A stretch of 64,000 bases of DNA, taken from the NCBI RefSeq assembly GCF_019091455.1, contig NZ_JAGXJN010000004.1, forward strand, positions 222,729 through 286,728, in the 5' to 3' direction. Below, one piece after another: positions 52,085 through 60,773 of this stretch (the first letter of the stretch is position 1; each line of letters begins with the position of its first letter). The notes beneath the pieces were generated by a model. It was not told where the DNA came from. It searched no databases and was given only the letters and a program-made list of their open reading frames with translations. Source of the stretch: Chitinophaga sp. GbtcB8 (lineage in GTDB: Bacteria; Bacteroidota; Bacteroidia; Chitinophagales; Chitinophagaceae). The position numbers and the translations under genes are program-made.

Positions 52085-53089
52085 TTATTGTTGCAATTCT
52101 GCAAGTTTGGCTTTGATCTTTACTTCTACTTCGGCGGCAACTTCCGGGTTATCCAGCAGCAGCTGTTTTACAGCATCGCGGCCCTGACCCAGCTTATTAC
52201 CTTCGTAGCTGAACCAGCTACCGCTTTTCTGTATTACGCCATATTCCACGCCCATGTCAATCAGCTCACCTGCTTTGGAGATCCCTTCCCCGAAAACAAT
52301 GTCAAATTCTGCCTGACGGAAGGGCGGCGCTACTTTGTTCTTTACCACCTTTACTTTCACGCGGTTACCGATGGCGGTATCTCCATCCTTTATTTGCGTC
52401 ATACGGCGGATATCCAGGCGCACAGAAGCATAGAACTTCAGGGCGTTACCACCGGTAGTGGTTTCGGGGTTGCCGAACATTACGCCTATTTTTTCACGCA
52501 GCTGGTTAATGAATATGCAGCAGCAGTTGGTTTTGGAAATAGTGGCGGTCAGCTTACGCAGGGCCTGGGACATTAAGCGGGCCTGTAAGCCCATTTTGCT
52601 TTCGCCCATTTCACCTTCCAGCTCCCCTTTGGGTACCAGGGCTGCCACGGAGTCAATTACCACCACATCTACTGCGCCGGATAAGATCAGGCGGTCCGCA
52701 ATTTCCAGGGCCTGCTCACCATGGTCCGGCTGGGAGATCAGCAGGGAATCCACATCTACCCCCAGTCTTTGTGCGTAAGAGCTGTCAAATGCGTGTTCCG
52801 CATCTATAATGGCGCAGATGCCACCCTTTTTCTGGGCTTCTGCAATAGTATGTATGGCAATGGTTGTTTTACCGGAAGATTCCGGACCGTATATTTCTAT
52901 GATCCTGCCTTTGGGAAGGCCGCCTATACCCAGGGCAATATCCAGACCCAGGGAGCCGGTAGATATCACCTCCATTGGTACTACACCTTTCTCACCCATC
53001 ATCATCACTGATCCTTTACCAAAATCTTTCTCGATCTTGTCCATGGTGAGGCGGAGCGCCTTCAATTTTTCTGCATTGGCTGTAGACAT
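52085..53089 (-). CDS. recA: Recombinase RecA
   Basis: 334 residues. Walker [19 protein letters not shown] context, the [14 protein letters not shown] signature ([19 protein letters not shown]), L2 loop [15 protein letters not shown], and [13 protein letters not shown] at the N-terminus. The C-terminus is shorter than in E. coli and lacks a long acidic tail. Central enzyme of homologous recombination. Monocistronic with promoter at 53108-53115. I see no SOS box that I can support; LexA is often missing in Bacteroidota. Confidence 0.98.
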   Translation of the reverse strand: MSTANAEKLKALRLTMDKIEKDFGKGSVMMMGEKGVVPMEVISTGSLGLDIALGIGGLPKGRIIEIYGPESSGKTTIAIHTIAEAQKKGGICAIIDAEHAFDSSYAQRLGVDVDSLLISQPDHGEQALEIADRLILSGAVDVVVIDSVAALVPKGELEGEMGESKMGLQARLMSQALRKLTATISKTNCCCIFINQLREKIGVMFGNPETTTGGNALKFYASVRLDIRRMTQIKDGDTAIGNRVKVKVVKNKVAPPFRQAEFDIVFGEGISKAGELIDMGVEYGVIQKSGSWFSYEGNKLGQGRDAVKQLLLDNPEVAAEVEVKIKAKLAELQQ

Positions 53090-53107
53090 ATAGTAAGTGT
53101 TTTTTTA

Positions 53108-53115
53108 CAAATTTA
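53108..53115 (-). promoter_or_regulatory. -7 promoter box of recA
   Basis: Minus-strand TAAATTTG, exact match; leader about 14 nt. Confidence 0.6.
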
Positions 53116-53303
53116 ATGGTGTGCTAAGTTATGATCTAATTTTCAATTTTCCTAAAAAATTTAGCATTTCAAATGAAATACTAAATACAGTAGCAATCGT
53201 TTCATTCTCCTCCTCATACTGTCCGCGCTCAATTGCCATACAAAGATGCAATGCCTGCGCGCATTGAATATGCGCAGTGAAAAAATCTGTTTAAAATTGA
53301 TTT

Positions 53304-53996
53304 TTACCCGAGAATAGAATAGGCAAGGAATTGTGCAAGGATCCCTACAAAGAAACCGGCATAGATCTCTGCCGGGCTATGGGCGGCCAGCACCAGGCGG
53401 GCCGTAGCTACCAGGCCGGCTATAAAAAAGGTGATCACCAGCGGAATGGTAACATTTATATCCATCCCGACCATAATAGCCAGCAAAAAGCCAATAACAC
53501 CGCCCCAGCCCAGGGTGTGCATACTGATCTTAACAAAGATATTACAGATGAAAGCCGCTATAACGGCCAGGAATATACCCAGGAAAAAGGCATTGAAAAA
53601 AGAAGGCGCCACCCCTTCCCGGACAAACGTATAAAAGGCCCAGAAATAATAAATAATGCTGGCTATGTAGGGTATAATACGGTCGCGCTGGGAGCGCAGG
53701 TAAAAAGAATCCACAAAATGCAGCGCGCGGGAAAGCAGCACGGTCAGCAACGGAAAGAACAGGCTGATGCTGATCACCCGGAAATACAGCTTATCGTACG
53801 GAAAACGTATGCTGTATTGCTTGAACGTAACAAAATATTCCGGTAATGCCTGTACGATGAAAAAGGTAACAAGGGTAGGTATAAATAAGGGATGCAGGAT
53901 ATAGGAGAGCACCTGTGCCACGGCCCGCATGGCTGCCGGGAATACCGGCCATTCGGGTTTGCTTTCACTCACATGCAGGGCAGATTCTTTATTCAT
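53304..53996 (-). CDS. PAP2-superfamily-like membrane protein
   Basis: 230 residues with six or so membrane segments. PAP2-like motif remnants: SQRDRIIPY (Lys/Arg-Pro site in phosphatases), KISMHTLGWGG (in place of PSGH), and ARLVLAAHSPAEIYAG (SRxxxxxHxxxD-like, where the final Asp is Glu). So the His is kept but other catalytic positions differ; enzymatic activity is uncertain. Possibly undecaprenyl- or lipid-phosphate related. Follows rpoN by 55 bp on the same strand and may be its operon partner. Confidence 0.75.
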   Translation of the reverse strand: MNKESALHVSESKPEWPVFPAAMRAVAQVLSYILHPLFIPTLVTFFIVQALPEYFVTFKQYSIRFPYDKLYFRVISISLFFPLLTVLLSRALHFVDSFYLRSQRDRIIPYIASIIYYFWAFYTFVREGVAPSFFNAFFLGIFLAVIAAFICNIFVKISMHTLGWGGVIGFLLAIMVGMDINVTIPLVITFFIAGLVATARLVLAAHSPAEIYAGFFVGILAQFLAYSILG

Positions 53997-54051
53997 TTGA
54001 TCTATGGTGTATAACTGTAAAAGGTGAAGACTTCTTCACCTTTCACTTGTT

Positions 54052-55560
54052 TTAAAGTTCTTTTCTTAACCGGGCTACCGGAATATTCAGCTGTTCCCGG
54101 TATTTGGCTACGGTACGGCGGGCAATGTTATACCCTTTATCCTGCAGCATTTTAGTAAGGTTCTCGTCGCTCAGCGGTTTGCGCTTGTTTTCCCCTTCAA
54201 TAAGGTCAGAGAGTATTTTCTTTACCTCGCGGGTTGATACTTCTTCCCCGCTGTCGGTAGATAAGGATTCGCTAAAGAAGAACTTGAGCTTAAAGGTACC
54301 AAACTCCGTTTGCACATATTTACTGTTGGCCACCCGGCTTACGGTAGATATATCCAGCTGGGTAATATCTGCAATATCCTTCAGGATCATGGGCTTCATG
54401 GTGGTTTCATCCCCGGTCATAAAAAACTCCCGCTGATAATCCATAATGCTTTCCATGGTAGAGAGCAGGGTATGCTGCCGCTGTTTAATGGCATCTATAC
54501 ACCATTTGGCGGCATCTATCTTTTGTTTGATGAACAGTACCGCTTCTTTCTGCCGGCGGTCTTTTTTATCGCCCCGGTCATACTCCTTCAGCATTTCCCG
54601 GTAACCTTCGGATATACGCAGGTCCGGTGCGTTCTTGGAGTTCAGTGTAAGCTCCAGCTTGCCATTATTATTGAATATAAAGAAGTCGGGCACCACGTAG
54701 CTTTCCGCCTTATTTACCGTGGCATAGTTACCACCGGGTTTGGGGGTAAGGCGTATGATCTGGTTAATGGCTTCTTTCAGCCCTTCATCTGTCAGGTTCA
54801 GGCCCTTCTGTATCTTTTCGTAGTGCTTCTTGGTAAATTCGTCAAAGTAGCCTTCCAGGATCTGGTAGGCGGTTTGTACCCCGTCATCGTCCTGCGGTTT
54901 GCGTTTCAGCTGCAGCAGCAGGCATTCTTTCAGGTCCGCGCAGCATACACCGGGAGGATCAAATTCCTGGATCTTTTTAATGAGCATTCTTATTTCCTCT
55001 TCATCCGTCTGAACGTTCTGGGAAAAGGAAAGATCGTCCACAATAGCGCTTATTTCGCGGCGCAGGTAACCATCATCGTCAATGCTGCCAATGATCTGCT
55101 CTGCAATGCCCTGCTGGTGATCGTCCAGCTCCAGCATACCCAGCTGGCTCAGTAAATGTTCGTGAAAAGAGGTTTCCACCCGTACCGGTATGGTCTTATT
55201 TTCATCCGGGTCGGGGTAGTTATCATCACGCAGGCGGTAATCTGCTATATCATCATCGCCTTCATTTACATATTCAGAAATATCTATATTGTCGTACTCA
55301 TTCTCGCTGCCATCCGGCTCAAACTCATCCTCCCCGCCTTCTTCAGCGGTAGCGGCGGGCGCCAGCTCTTCCTGTATCTCCTTTGCAGGATCATCTTCAT
55401 GACCTTCTTCTTCCCCGTATTCCAGTGCAGGATTTTCCTCCAGCTCCTCCTTGATGCGTTCATCCAGGTTGGCAGTAGGCACCTGCAGCAATTTCATGAG
55501 CTGAATTTGCTGGGGTGAAAGTTTTTGTAATAGCTTTTGCTGTTGTGTCTGCTTTAACAT
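54052..55560 (-). CDS. rpoN: RNA polymerase sigma-54 factor
   Basis: 502 residues. Region I with MLKQTQQQKLLQKLSPQQIQLMKLLQVPTANLDERI (Gln/Leu-rich activator-binding segment). An acidic region II of Glu/Asp around residues 50-110. The core-binding region, then the helix-turn-helix (LDISTVSRVANSKYVQTEFG) and the RpoN box NIARRTVAKYREQL. Full length. Needs bacterial enhancer-binding proteins, none of which is in the window. Between rnhB (upstream, 50-bp gap) and the PAP2-like gene. Confidence 0.97.
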   Translation of the reverse strand: MLKQTQQQKLLQKLSPQQIQLMKLLQVPTANLDERIKEELEENPALEYGEEEGHEDDPAKEIQEELAPAATAEEGGEDEFEPDGSENEYDNIDISEYVNEGDDDIADYRLRDDNYPDPDENKTIPVRVETSFHEHLLSQLGMLELDDHQQGIAEQIIGSIDDDGYLRREISAIVDDLSFSQNVQTDEEEIRMLIKKIQEFDPPGVCCADLKECLLLQLKRKPQDDDGVQTAYQILEGYFDEFTKKHYEKIQKGLNLTDEGLKEAINQIIRLTPKPGGNYATVNKAESYVVPDFFIFNNNGKLELTLNSKNAPDLRISEGYREMLKEYDRGDKKDRRQKEAVLFIKQKIDAAKWCIDAIKQRQHTLLSTMESIMDYQREFFMTGDETTMKPMILKDIADITQLDISTVSRVANSKYVQTEFGTFKLKFFFSESLSTDSGEEVSTREVKKILSDLIEGENKRKPLSDENLTKMLQDKGYNIARRTVAKYREQLNIPVARLRKEL

Positions 55561-55610
55561 AGTCTACTCATCTCCCAAATACAGGGTAAAACAATAATAT
55601 TATTACTCCA

Positions 55611-56216
55611 TCACAGATCTTCATTTACTTCCAGCTCCTCCGGCAATAACCTGAATGATTTACGGTGGTAGGGAGTTTCACCATGTTCCCGGATGGCTTT
55701 ACGATGATGCAGGGTTGGATAGCCTTTGTTATCATTCCATCCAAAATGCGGGTACTGTGCATGCAATTGCTGCATATACTCATCGCGGTAGGTTTTAGCC
55801 AGTATGGAGGCCGCAGCAATGGAAGCATAAATTCCATCGCCCTGTATAATACATGCGTGCGGTACCTGTCCATAGGGTACAAAGCGGTTTCCATCTACCA
55901 GAATAAATCCCGGCTGTTGGGACAATTGTTCCAATGCCAGGTGCATGGCCTTAAAAGAGGCCTGCAGTATGTTGATCCTGTCTATTTCTATATTATCTAC
56001 ACTTGCTACGGCATAAAACTCGGCTTCCTTTTCTATCACATAACGCAGCTGATCACGTTCTGCCGGTTTTAGCTGCTTGGAATCATTCAACAATGGGTGC
56101 CTGAAGCGCAAGGGCAGTATTACAGCCGCTGCAAATACAGGCCCCGCAAGGCATCCCCGGCCTGCTTCGTCGCAACCTGCCTCCGGCTGTATATGTTGAT
56201 GATTAATCAGTAACAA
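55611..56216 (-). CDS. rnhB: Ribonuclease HII
   Basis: 201 residues. Metal-site motif [23 protein letters not shown] (Asp-Glu), [13 protein letters not shown] (Asp), and the later DGNRFV and [13 protein letters not shown] motifs. Removes RNA from RNA-DNA hybrids and ribonucleotides from DNA. The frame can start at TTG 56222 or TTG 56216; the former is part of a -7-like box (minus strand AATTTTTG), so 56216 (MLLINHQHI) is preferred. Either start is non-ATG. First gene of a probable rnhB-rpoN-PAP2 operon. Confidence 0.94.
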   Translation of the reverse strand: MLLINHQHIQPEAGCDEAGRGCLAGPVFAAAVILPLRFRHPLLNDSKQLKPAERDQLRYVIEKEAEFYAVASVDNIEIDRINILQASFKAMHLALEQLSQQPGFILVDGNRFVPYGQVPHACIIQGDGIYASIAAASILAKTYRDEYMQQLHAQYPHFGWNDNKGYPTLHHRKAIREHGETPYHRKSFRLLPEELEVNEDL

Positions 56217-56270
56217 GCGCAAAAATTTGATCCCGGTAAAGTTATAAAACTATTTTATGACGCCGTAATT

Positions 56271-56702
56271 TTACTGGAACAGGTCCTTAAAGTCCTGTTT
56301 AAAATTAGTCCACTCCTTATCTGATTTTTTCAGCAAAGTATCAATTTTAAGCTGGGTACTGTCCCATGTTTCAGCGCTTGCATTTTTCAGGTCATGCAGC
56401 TTGCTGTTGATATCATTCCGCAAACCGTTCAGTTTTTTACGCGCCTCGGCACCCCGGCTGGTGCTGTCGCTTTTCAGTGTGGCCATTTTCTCATCAATTT
56501 CCTTTTTGCGCTCTTCCAGGTCGTCTGCCGCCTTTTTCTTTTGTTCTTCCAGGTAATCAGCGGCTGCATGGGCTGTTTCCTTTATATCATTCCCTATTTT
56601 TTCAATGCCCTCCTTCATTTCCTCCTTCTTTTCCTGCTGGGCGCTGTTTTCCCGGCAGGCCAGCAAGGCTATCAGCATACATCCTATCAGTAACTTATTC
56701 AT
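56271..56702 (-). CDS. Coiled-coil lipoprotein (YtxH/apolipoprotein-like)
   Basis: 143 residues from the ATG at 56702; the longer frame upstream lacks a signal. Lipoprotein signal ending LLAC (Cys16). The rest is a nearly continuous amphipathic helix rich in Lys, Glu, Asp and Ala with heptads (ADYLEEQKKKAADDLEERKK, EIDEKMATLKSD), similar to YtxH-like and apolipoprotein A/E-like helices. No enzymatic motif. May act as a periplasmic spacer or membrane-stress protein. A TATCGTTG near the promoter position is a weak -7 match. Confidence 0.75.
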   Translation of the reverse strand: MNKLLIGCMLIALLACRENSAQQEKKEEMKEGIEKIGNDIKETAHAAADYLEEQKKKAADDLEERKKEIDEKMATLKSDSTSRGAEARKKLNGLRNDINSKLHDLKNASAETWDSTQLKIDTLLKKSDKEWTNFKQDFKDLFQ

Positions 56703-56853
56703 TTTCAGGTTAGTGGTTTTGCGGGCATCCCCCATTTCAACGATATACAAACAGTACAATCCGGCCACCAGGCCGGACAATTTTCCCCTTATCAAAAGGC
56801 GTTCCACTTTTTGGAGCAGCCCGCTACGTATATTGTATTATCAAAAAAAAAGG

Positions 56854-56861
56854 TAGGTTTG
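56854..56861 (+). promoter_or_regulatory. -7 promoter box of the S46 peptidase gene
   Basis: TAGGTTTG, exact match; leader about 22 nt. Confidence 0.55.
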
Positions 56862-56889
56862 AAGCCTGTTTTAAAATTACGGACGTTTT

Positions 56890-59046
56890 ATGAAGAGAGC
56901 CTTATTGGTTTTGACCCTGCTGCTGGCCATGCAAAACGCCAGGGCAGATGAGGGGATGTGGCTACCCTATTTACTAGGACAGCAGGTGTACGCGGATATG
57001 GTGAAGAAAGGGCTGAAACTGACCAAAGAGCAATTATACAGCATTAATAAAGCCTCCCTGAAAGATGCCATCATTATTTTCGGCGGGGGCTGTACCGGGG
57101 AGATAGTAAGCAGCCAGGGGCTTATATTCACCAACCACCACTGCGGGTACGACGCGATTGCCAATGCCAGCTCCATGGCGCATAATTACCTGAAGAACGG
57201 GTTTTACGCCCATAACAAAGAGGAAGAGATCCCTGCCGGCAAACTATCCGCACAGTTCCTGGTAAAAGTGGAAGATGTTACCAGGCAGGTGACCGATACC
57301 CTGCAAAACCTGGATGGTGAAGAACGGCAGCAACGGCAACAACGCCTGTTCAATAACATTGTAAATGCCGCTACCAGCGGCACCGGCTATGAAGCTAAAG
57401 TGGTGCCCATGTTCAAAGGCAACCAGTACCTGCTGTTCATATACCAGCGCTATAAAGATATACGGCTGGTGGCCGCCCCGCCGGAAAGCGTGGGTAAGTA
57501 TGGCGGCGATACCGACAACTGGGAATGGCCCCGCCATACCGGCGATTTCTCCGTATTCCGCGTGTATACGGATAAAAACGGCGCCCCTGCAGAATATGCG
57601 GCCGATAATGTGCCGCTGAAACCTAAGTACTTTTTACCGGTATCCATTAAAGGCGTAAAGGAAAATGATTACGCCATGGTATTCGGTTACCCCGGCGGTA
57701 CCAACCGCTACGAAACCTCCTACGGCGTACAGCTGAAAACAGCAGTAGAAAATCCGGCTATTGTAGGCCTGCGTGATATACGGCTCAAATATATGTTTGA
57801 GCAAATGAAAAAAGACCCGGCCATTAAATTGAAAATGGCAGCTTCCTACGCCGGCATTGCCAATTACTGGAAGTTTTACGACGGGGAAACCAAACAGCTG
57901 CTAAAACACCATGTGCTGGAAGATAAGCAGGCAGAGGAAGCAGCCTTCCAGGAATGGGCACACGATAAACCGCAATACCAGAACCTGTTCAGCGACTATG
58001 CCAATGCCTACAAAGAGTGGGCGCCTTATACCAAACACCGTATATATATAAACGAAGGCATTTTAGGCTCGCGCCTAACGGCCTTTGCGGCCAGCCTGCA
58101 GGGTGTGGAACGATTGCTTACGCAGCCCGACATACAGCCGGAAATGTTACAGAAAAGTTTGCAGGCGGCAGATAAGGCCCGCCATGCTTTCCTGGAAGAT
58201 GAGGACAAACGCAGCGATCAGCAGATTATGGCCGCAGTATGTCATAAGTTTTACACCGATATTCCGCAGGCACAGCACCCCATTGGGCTTTATGATGCGA
58301 TAAAAGCAAAATTCGGCAGCCTGGATGATGATAATACCTACCGCATGTGGGCTGCTGCGCTGATGAAGAGCAGCATTATTATGAATGATGATAAGTGGGC
58401 GGATTTTATAGCCCACCCGGATGCCGCCACCCTGCAAACAGACCCGGCCTTTGCCTACGCCGGCGCATTCACCAAAAACTACGCTTCCCGCTACCTGCCA
58501 CTGTATAACCAGTTTATGCTGAAGAACGGCGACCTGGGCCGCCTGTACCTGAAGGGTGTAATGGAAATGCAGCCGGCCAAAAAATGGTACCCGGACGCCA
58601 ACTTTACCATGCGCCTCACTTACGGACAGGTAAAGCCTTACAGCCCGCGGGATGCTATTAATTACAATTACGTATGCACCATGAAAGGAGTGCTGGAAAA
58701 ATATAAACCCGGCGATTATGAATTTGATCTGCCGGAAAAATACATGGACCTGTACAAGCAAAAGGATTTCGGCCCCTACAAAGACCAGAAGCGGAATGAT
58801 ATGGTAGTATGCTTTATTACCACCAACGATATTACCGGCGGCAACTCCGGCTCACCGGTGCTGAATGCCAGCGGTGAGCTGATAGGCCTGGCTTTTGACG
58901 GCAACTATGAAGCGCTGAGCCATAAGATACAGTTTGACCAGGTATATAACCGCACCATTTGCGTGGACATCCGTTATGTGCTGTGGTGTATTGATAAGCT
59001 GGGCGGGGCTTCCAACATTATCAGCGAGCTAAAGCTCATGAAATAA
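56890..59046 (+). CDS. S46-family dipeptidyl-peptidase, DPP7-like
   Basis: 718 residues with a signal peptide ending ARAD. Chymotrypsin fold with catalytic His84 (FTNHHCGYD) and Ser653 (GGNSGSP); the catalytic Asp lies in the GGDTDNWEWPRHTGDF region (207-219). A large helical insertion (about 270-540) covers the active site, as in DPP7/DPP11. The residue aligned with position 673 of P. gingivalis enzymes is Gly671 (FDGNYE). In the family Gly gives DPP7-type preference for hydrophobic P1 and Arg gives DPP11-type preference for Asp/Glu. So it removes dipeptides from peptide N-termini in the periplasm. Confidence 0.94.
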   Translation: MKRALLVLTLLLAMQNARADEGMWLPYLLGQQVYADMVKKGLKLTKEQLYSINKASLKDAIIIFGGGCTGEIVSSQGLIFTNHHCGYDAIANASSMAHNYLKNGFYAHNKEEEIPAGKLSAQFLVKVEDVTRQVTDTLQNLDGEERQQRQQRLFNNIVNAATSGTGYEAKVVPMFKGNQYLLFIYQRYKDIRLVAAPPESVGKYGGDTDNWEWPRHTGDFSVFRVYTDKNGAPAEYAADNVPLKPKYFLPVSIKGVKENDYAMVFGYPGGTNRYETSYGVQLKTAVENPAIVGLRDIRLKYMFEQMKKDPAIKLKMAASYAGIANYWKFYDGETKQLLKHHVLEDKQAEEAAFQEWAHDKPQYQNLFSDYANAYKEWAPYTKHRIYINEGILGSRLTAFAASLQGVERLLTQPDIQPEMLQKSLQAADKARHAFLEDEDKRSDQQIMAAVCHKFYTDIPQAQHPIGLYDAIKAKFGSLDDDNTYRMWAAALMKSSIIMNDDKWADFIAHPDAATLQTDPAFAYAGAFTKNYASRYLPLYNQFMLKNGDLGRLYLKGVMEMQPAKKWYPDANFTMRLTYGQVKPYSPRDAINYNYVCTMKGVLEKYKPGDYEFDLPEKYMDLYKQKDFGPYKDQKRNDMVVCFITTNDITGGNSGSPVLNASGELIGLAFDGNYEALSHKIQFDQVYNRTICVDIRYVLWCIDKLGGASNIISELKLMK

Positions 59047-59067
59047 AAAAATAACAGATCCGCTGAA

Positions 59068-59104
59068 ACAAAGGCCCACCGGTTGCGCGGTGGGCCTTTG
59101 TTTT
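59068..59104 (+). terminator. Terminator of the S46 peptidase gene
   Basis: ACAAAGGCCCACC and GGTGGGCCTTTGT are perfect 13-bp arms, loop GGTTGCGC, followed by TTTT. Confidence 0.85.
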
Positions 59105-59170
59105 GCAGGTAGTAGTACGTATTTAACAAACTTCAGTAATAATACGCATTATCAATTCGTTACATTGCCG

Positions 59171-59178
59171 TAGCTTTG
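59171..59178 (+). promoter_or_regulatory. -7 promoter box of the TIG lipoprotein gene
   Basis: TAGCTTTG, exact match; leader about 35 nt. Confidence 0.55.
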
Positions 59179-59217
59179 CATCCGTTTTAGATAACCCCAA
59201 TAAAAAAATCTGTGATT

Positions 59218-59580
59218 ATGAAAGGTAAAGTAGTGATGCTGGCCCTTATGGCCGCTTGTATGTGCTGGTTGTGCAGCTGCGATGTTAACACCCAGGCCGT
59301 TAGTAATATATCCGTTACGGTGATCCCCCATGGCAGCACCAGCACCTTTTTAGCCATTAGTGGCAAGGGTTTTAGCCGCAAAGCGGCTGAAAACAAGGTG
59401 ATCATTGGCGTTAAAGATGCCAGTGTGGTAAGCGCTACGCCGCAGCGGCTTATTGTAAAAGTGCCCGGCGATGTGCAGGGTAAGCTACCGGTTACTGTAC
59501 AGGTAAAAGAGCAAACCTCTAACATAGCCTACGTGCAGTATGCTATTGCAGCCACGCTGGCAGAGGCTTTGCGCCCCTGA
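59218..59580 (+). CDS. Small lipoprotein with an IPT/TIG-like domain
   Basis: 120 residues from the ATG at 59218 (a GTG at 59212 is possible). Lipoprotein signal ending LCSC (Cys21). The rest resembles one IPT/TIG domain: a G-x-GF-like turn (ISGKGFSRKAAENKVIIG), then VVSATPQRLIVKVPGDVQGKLPVTVQV. TIG domains are common in surface binding proteins, often of Sus-type systems. No partner gene adjoins. Own promoter; a hairpin lies downstream. Confidence 0.8.
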   Translation: MKGKVVMLALMAACMCWLCSCDVNTQAVSNISVTVIPHGSTSTFLAISGKGFSRKAAENKVIIGVKDASVVSATPQRLIVKVPGDVQGKLPVTVQVKEQTSNIAYVQYAIAATLAEALRP

Positions 59581-59588
59581 GTGTATTT

Positions 59589-59656
59589 AAAATGTAAAAG
59601 TAGCATGCAGCTATTGTTAACCCCCAGCATCCGGGCTGCATTTACTTTTACATTTT
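59589..59656. repeat. Heptad-word hairpin 10 (arms AAAATGTAAAAGTA), convergent terminator
   Basis: Perfect 14-bp outer arms (59589-59602 and 59643-59656), an inner ATGCAGC/GCTGCAT stem, and a T-run on the plus strand. The word AATGTAAAAGT is shared with hairpins 1 and 8. Separates the convergent TIG lipoprotein and NTF2-like genes. Confidence 0.85.
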
Positions 59657-59658
59657 TT

Positions 59659-60063
59659 TTATGATGGATCTTTCGCTTGTTTAGAGTTGTTGCCCGGCCC
59701 CGCTGCGCCACGGATAGCGCGATAATAGAACTGCTGTTTTACGATCTTCCCATTTTCCCAATGCTGCAGAAAAGCTTCCTTTAAAAACTTCAGGCCTTCT
59801 GTTTTATGATAAAAAGTGATCATCATTTCCCCCATCACTATTTGCTGCTCCTCATCCACCACCAGTGTGGGCACGCGTATCACCAGCTGATCTATCTTTT
59901 CCAGGCTTTGCTGCTCCAGGCTTAGGAGGCGCTGTTTACCGCGGATGGTTTCTTCATCATTTTCCTGCTGGTAAATGTTATCATCATAGTATTGTTCTAT
60001 AACGGCAATGGTATTACCCGCTTCCAGTAGCTGTTTATATGCCTGTGCATCTTGCTGTAACAT
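59659..60063 (-). CDS. SnoaL/NTF2-like small protein
   Basis: 134 residues, cytoplasmic. N-terminal helices (MLQQDAQAYKQLLEAGNTIAVIEQYYDDN), a central GKQRLLSLEQQSL helix, then curved-sheet strands (VVDEEQQIVMGEMMITFYHK) and an end QHWENGKIVKQQFYYRAIRGAAG. The order of helix-helix-strands with EQYYDD and W-x-x-GKI matches the NTF2-like/SnoaL superfamily (DUF3225/DUF4440-type). No catalytic residues can be assigned. It starts 8 bp after the META-like lipoprotein gene, so the two form an operon. Confidence 0.7.
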   Translation of the reverse strand: MLQQDAQAYKQLLEAGNTIAVIEQYYDDNIYQQENDEETIRGKQRLLSLEQQSLEKIDQLVIRVPTLVVDEEQQIVMGEMMITFYHKTEGLKFLKEAFLQHWENGKIVKQQFYYRAIRGAAGPGNNSKQAKDPS

Positions 60064-60071
60064 AAGGAGTG

Positions 60072-60578
60072 TTATTGGCGGTCTGTAGCCACCGGTTTAT
60101 CTGTCATTCCAAACATCAGCACCACCTTGCCACTGTCATACAGGTTCAGTGTTTGATCTGCAATGTCAAAAGTGTAAGTATGATCGCTGATGAGGCGCAG
60201 GAAGCTGCTTTCTCTTTCATTGGCTGCCTGGTCAACACAAGCCATGCGGGTGCTTATTACCTGGTTAAATTTGATCTGCTGGTTATCAGCATCATAATTA
60301 CCGCCTACCCGGTTACAGCCGCCGTTGCCGGAAAAGCGTTTTTGCGCCGTATCAAATTCCAGCCATATGCCGGATTGCTCCAGGGTGGTGCCATCCAGCT
60401 GTATAAGGTTCCATCTTTTTTTCTGAATGAAAGACCAGGGATCCGGTTTATCAGCAGCGGGCGGTGCAGGTGCGGCGGTTACAGTAGTATCCTGTTGCTC
60501 TTTCTCCGTGGCGGTTTTGTTATTACAGGTATTTGCTAATAACACTACTGTTGCGGAAAGGATCAGTTTTGTAAGCAT
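60072..60578 (-). CDS. META/HslJ-like domain lipoprotein
   Basis: 168 residues from the ATG at 60578. Weak lipoprotein signal (LLANTC, Cys18), a Thr/Ala/Pro linker, then a META-like fold: KKRWNLIQLDGTT, IWLEFDTAQKRFSGNGGCNRVGGNY (the G-x-GGCNR motif), IKFNQVISTRMACVDQA, FLRLISDHTYTFDIADQTLNLY. In HslJ this fold is linked to envelope stress or antibiotic tolerance. The two Cys in GGCN and MAC are the conserved pair of the family. First gene of a two-gene operon; a -7-like box (minus strand AATTTTTG) lies about 30 nt upstream. Confidence 0.88.
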   Translation of the reverse strand: MLTKLILSATVVLLANTCNNKTATEKEQQDTTVTAAPAPPAADKPDPWSFIQKKRWNLIQLDGTTLEQSGIWLEFDTAQKRFSGNGGCNRVGGNYDADNQQIKFNQVISTRMACVDQAANERESSFLRLISDHTYTFDIADQTLNLYDSGKVVLMFGMTDKPVATDRQ

Positions 60579-60639
60579 ACAGACAGGTTTTTGGTGTGGT
60601 GGAAGGTACAAAAATTGGTCCACAGTCTGTGGAGCGAGG

Positions 60640-60769
60640 GTTCATGGTCAATGGTCCATGGACCATTGCCTTTAGCGTGGTAACTGGTTATACGGGGTTT
60701 ATAGTTTTCCCTATAGTCCGTTCTGTATTATGAACTATAACATAATGCAATGGACCATCGACCATGAAC
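60640..60769. repeat. Heptad-repeat long-loop hairpin 11 (word GTTCATG/GTCCATG)
   Basis: Units GTTCATG, GTCAATG, GTCCATG, GACCATT at 60640-60667. The complementary arm is at 60747-60769, with one mismatch and one 7-nt indel. Loop about 79 nt. Same word and long-loop layout as the repeat at 41018-41228. Between the SIR2-like and META-like genes. Confidence 0.7.
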
Positions 60770-60773
60770 TAAC

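Noticed and set aside
59212..59217. GTG start of the TIG lipoprotein
   Set aside because: The ATG two codons later gives a normal lipoprotein signal; both remain formally possible.
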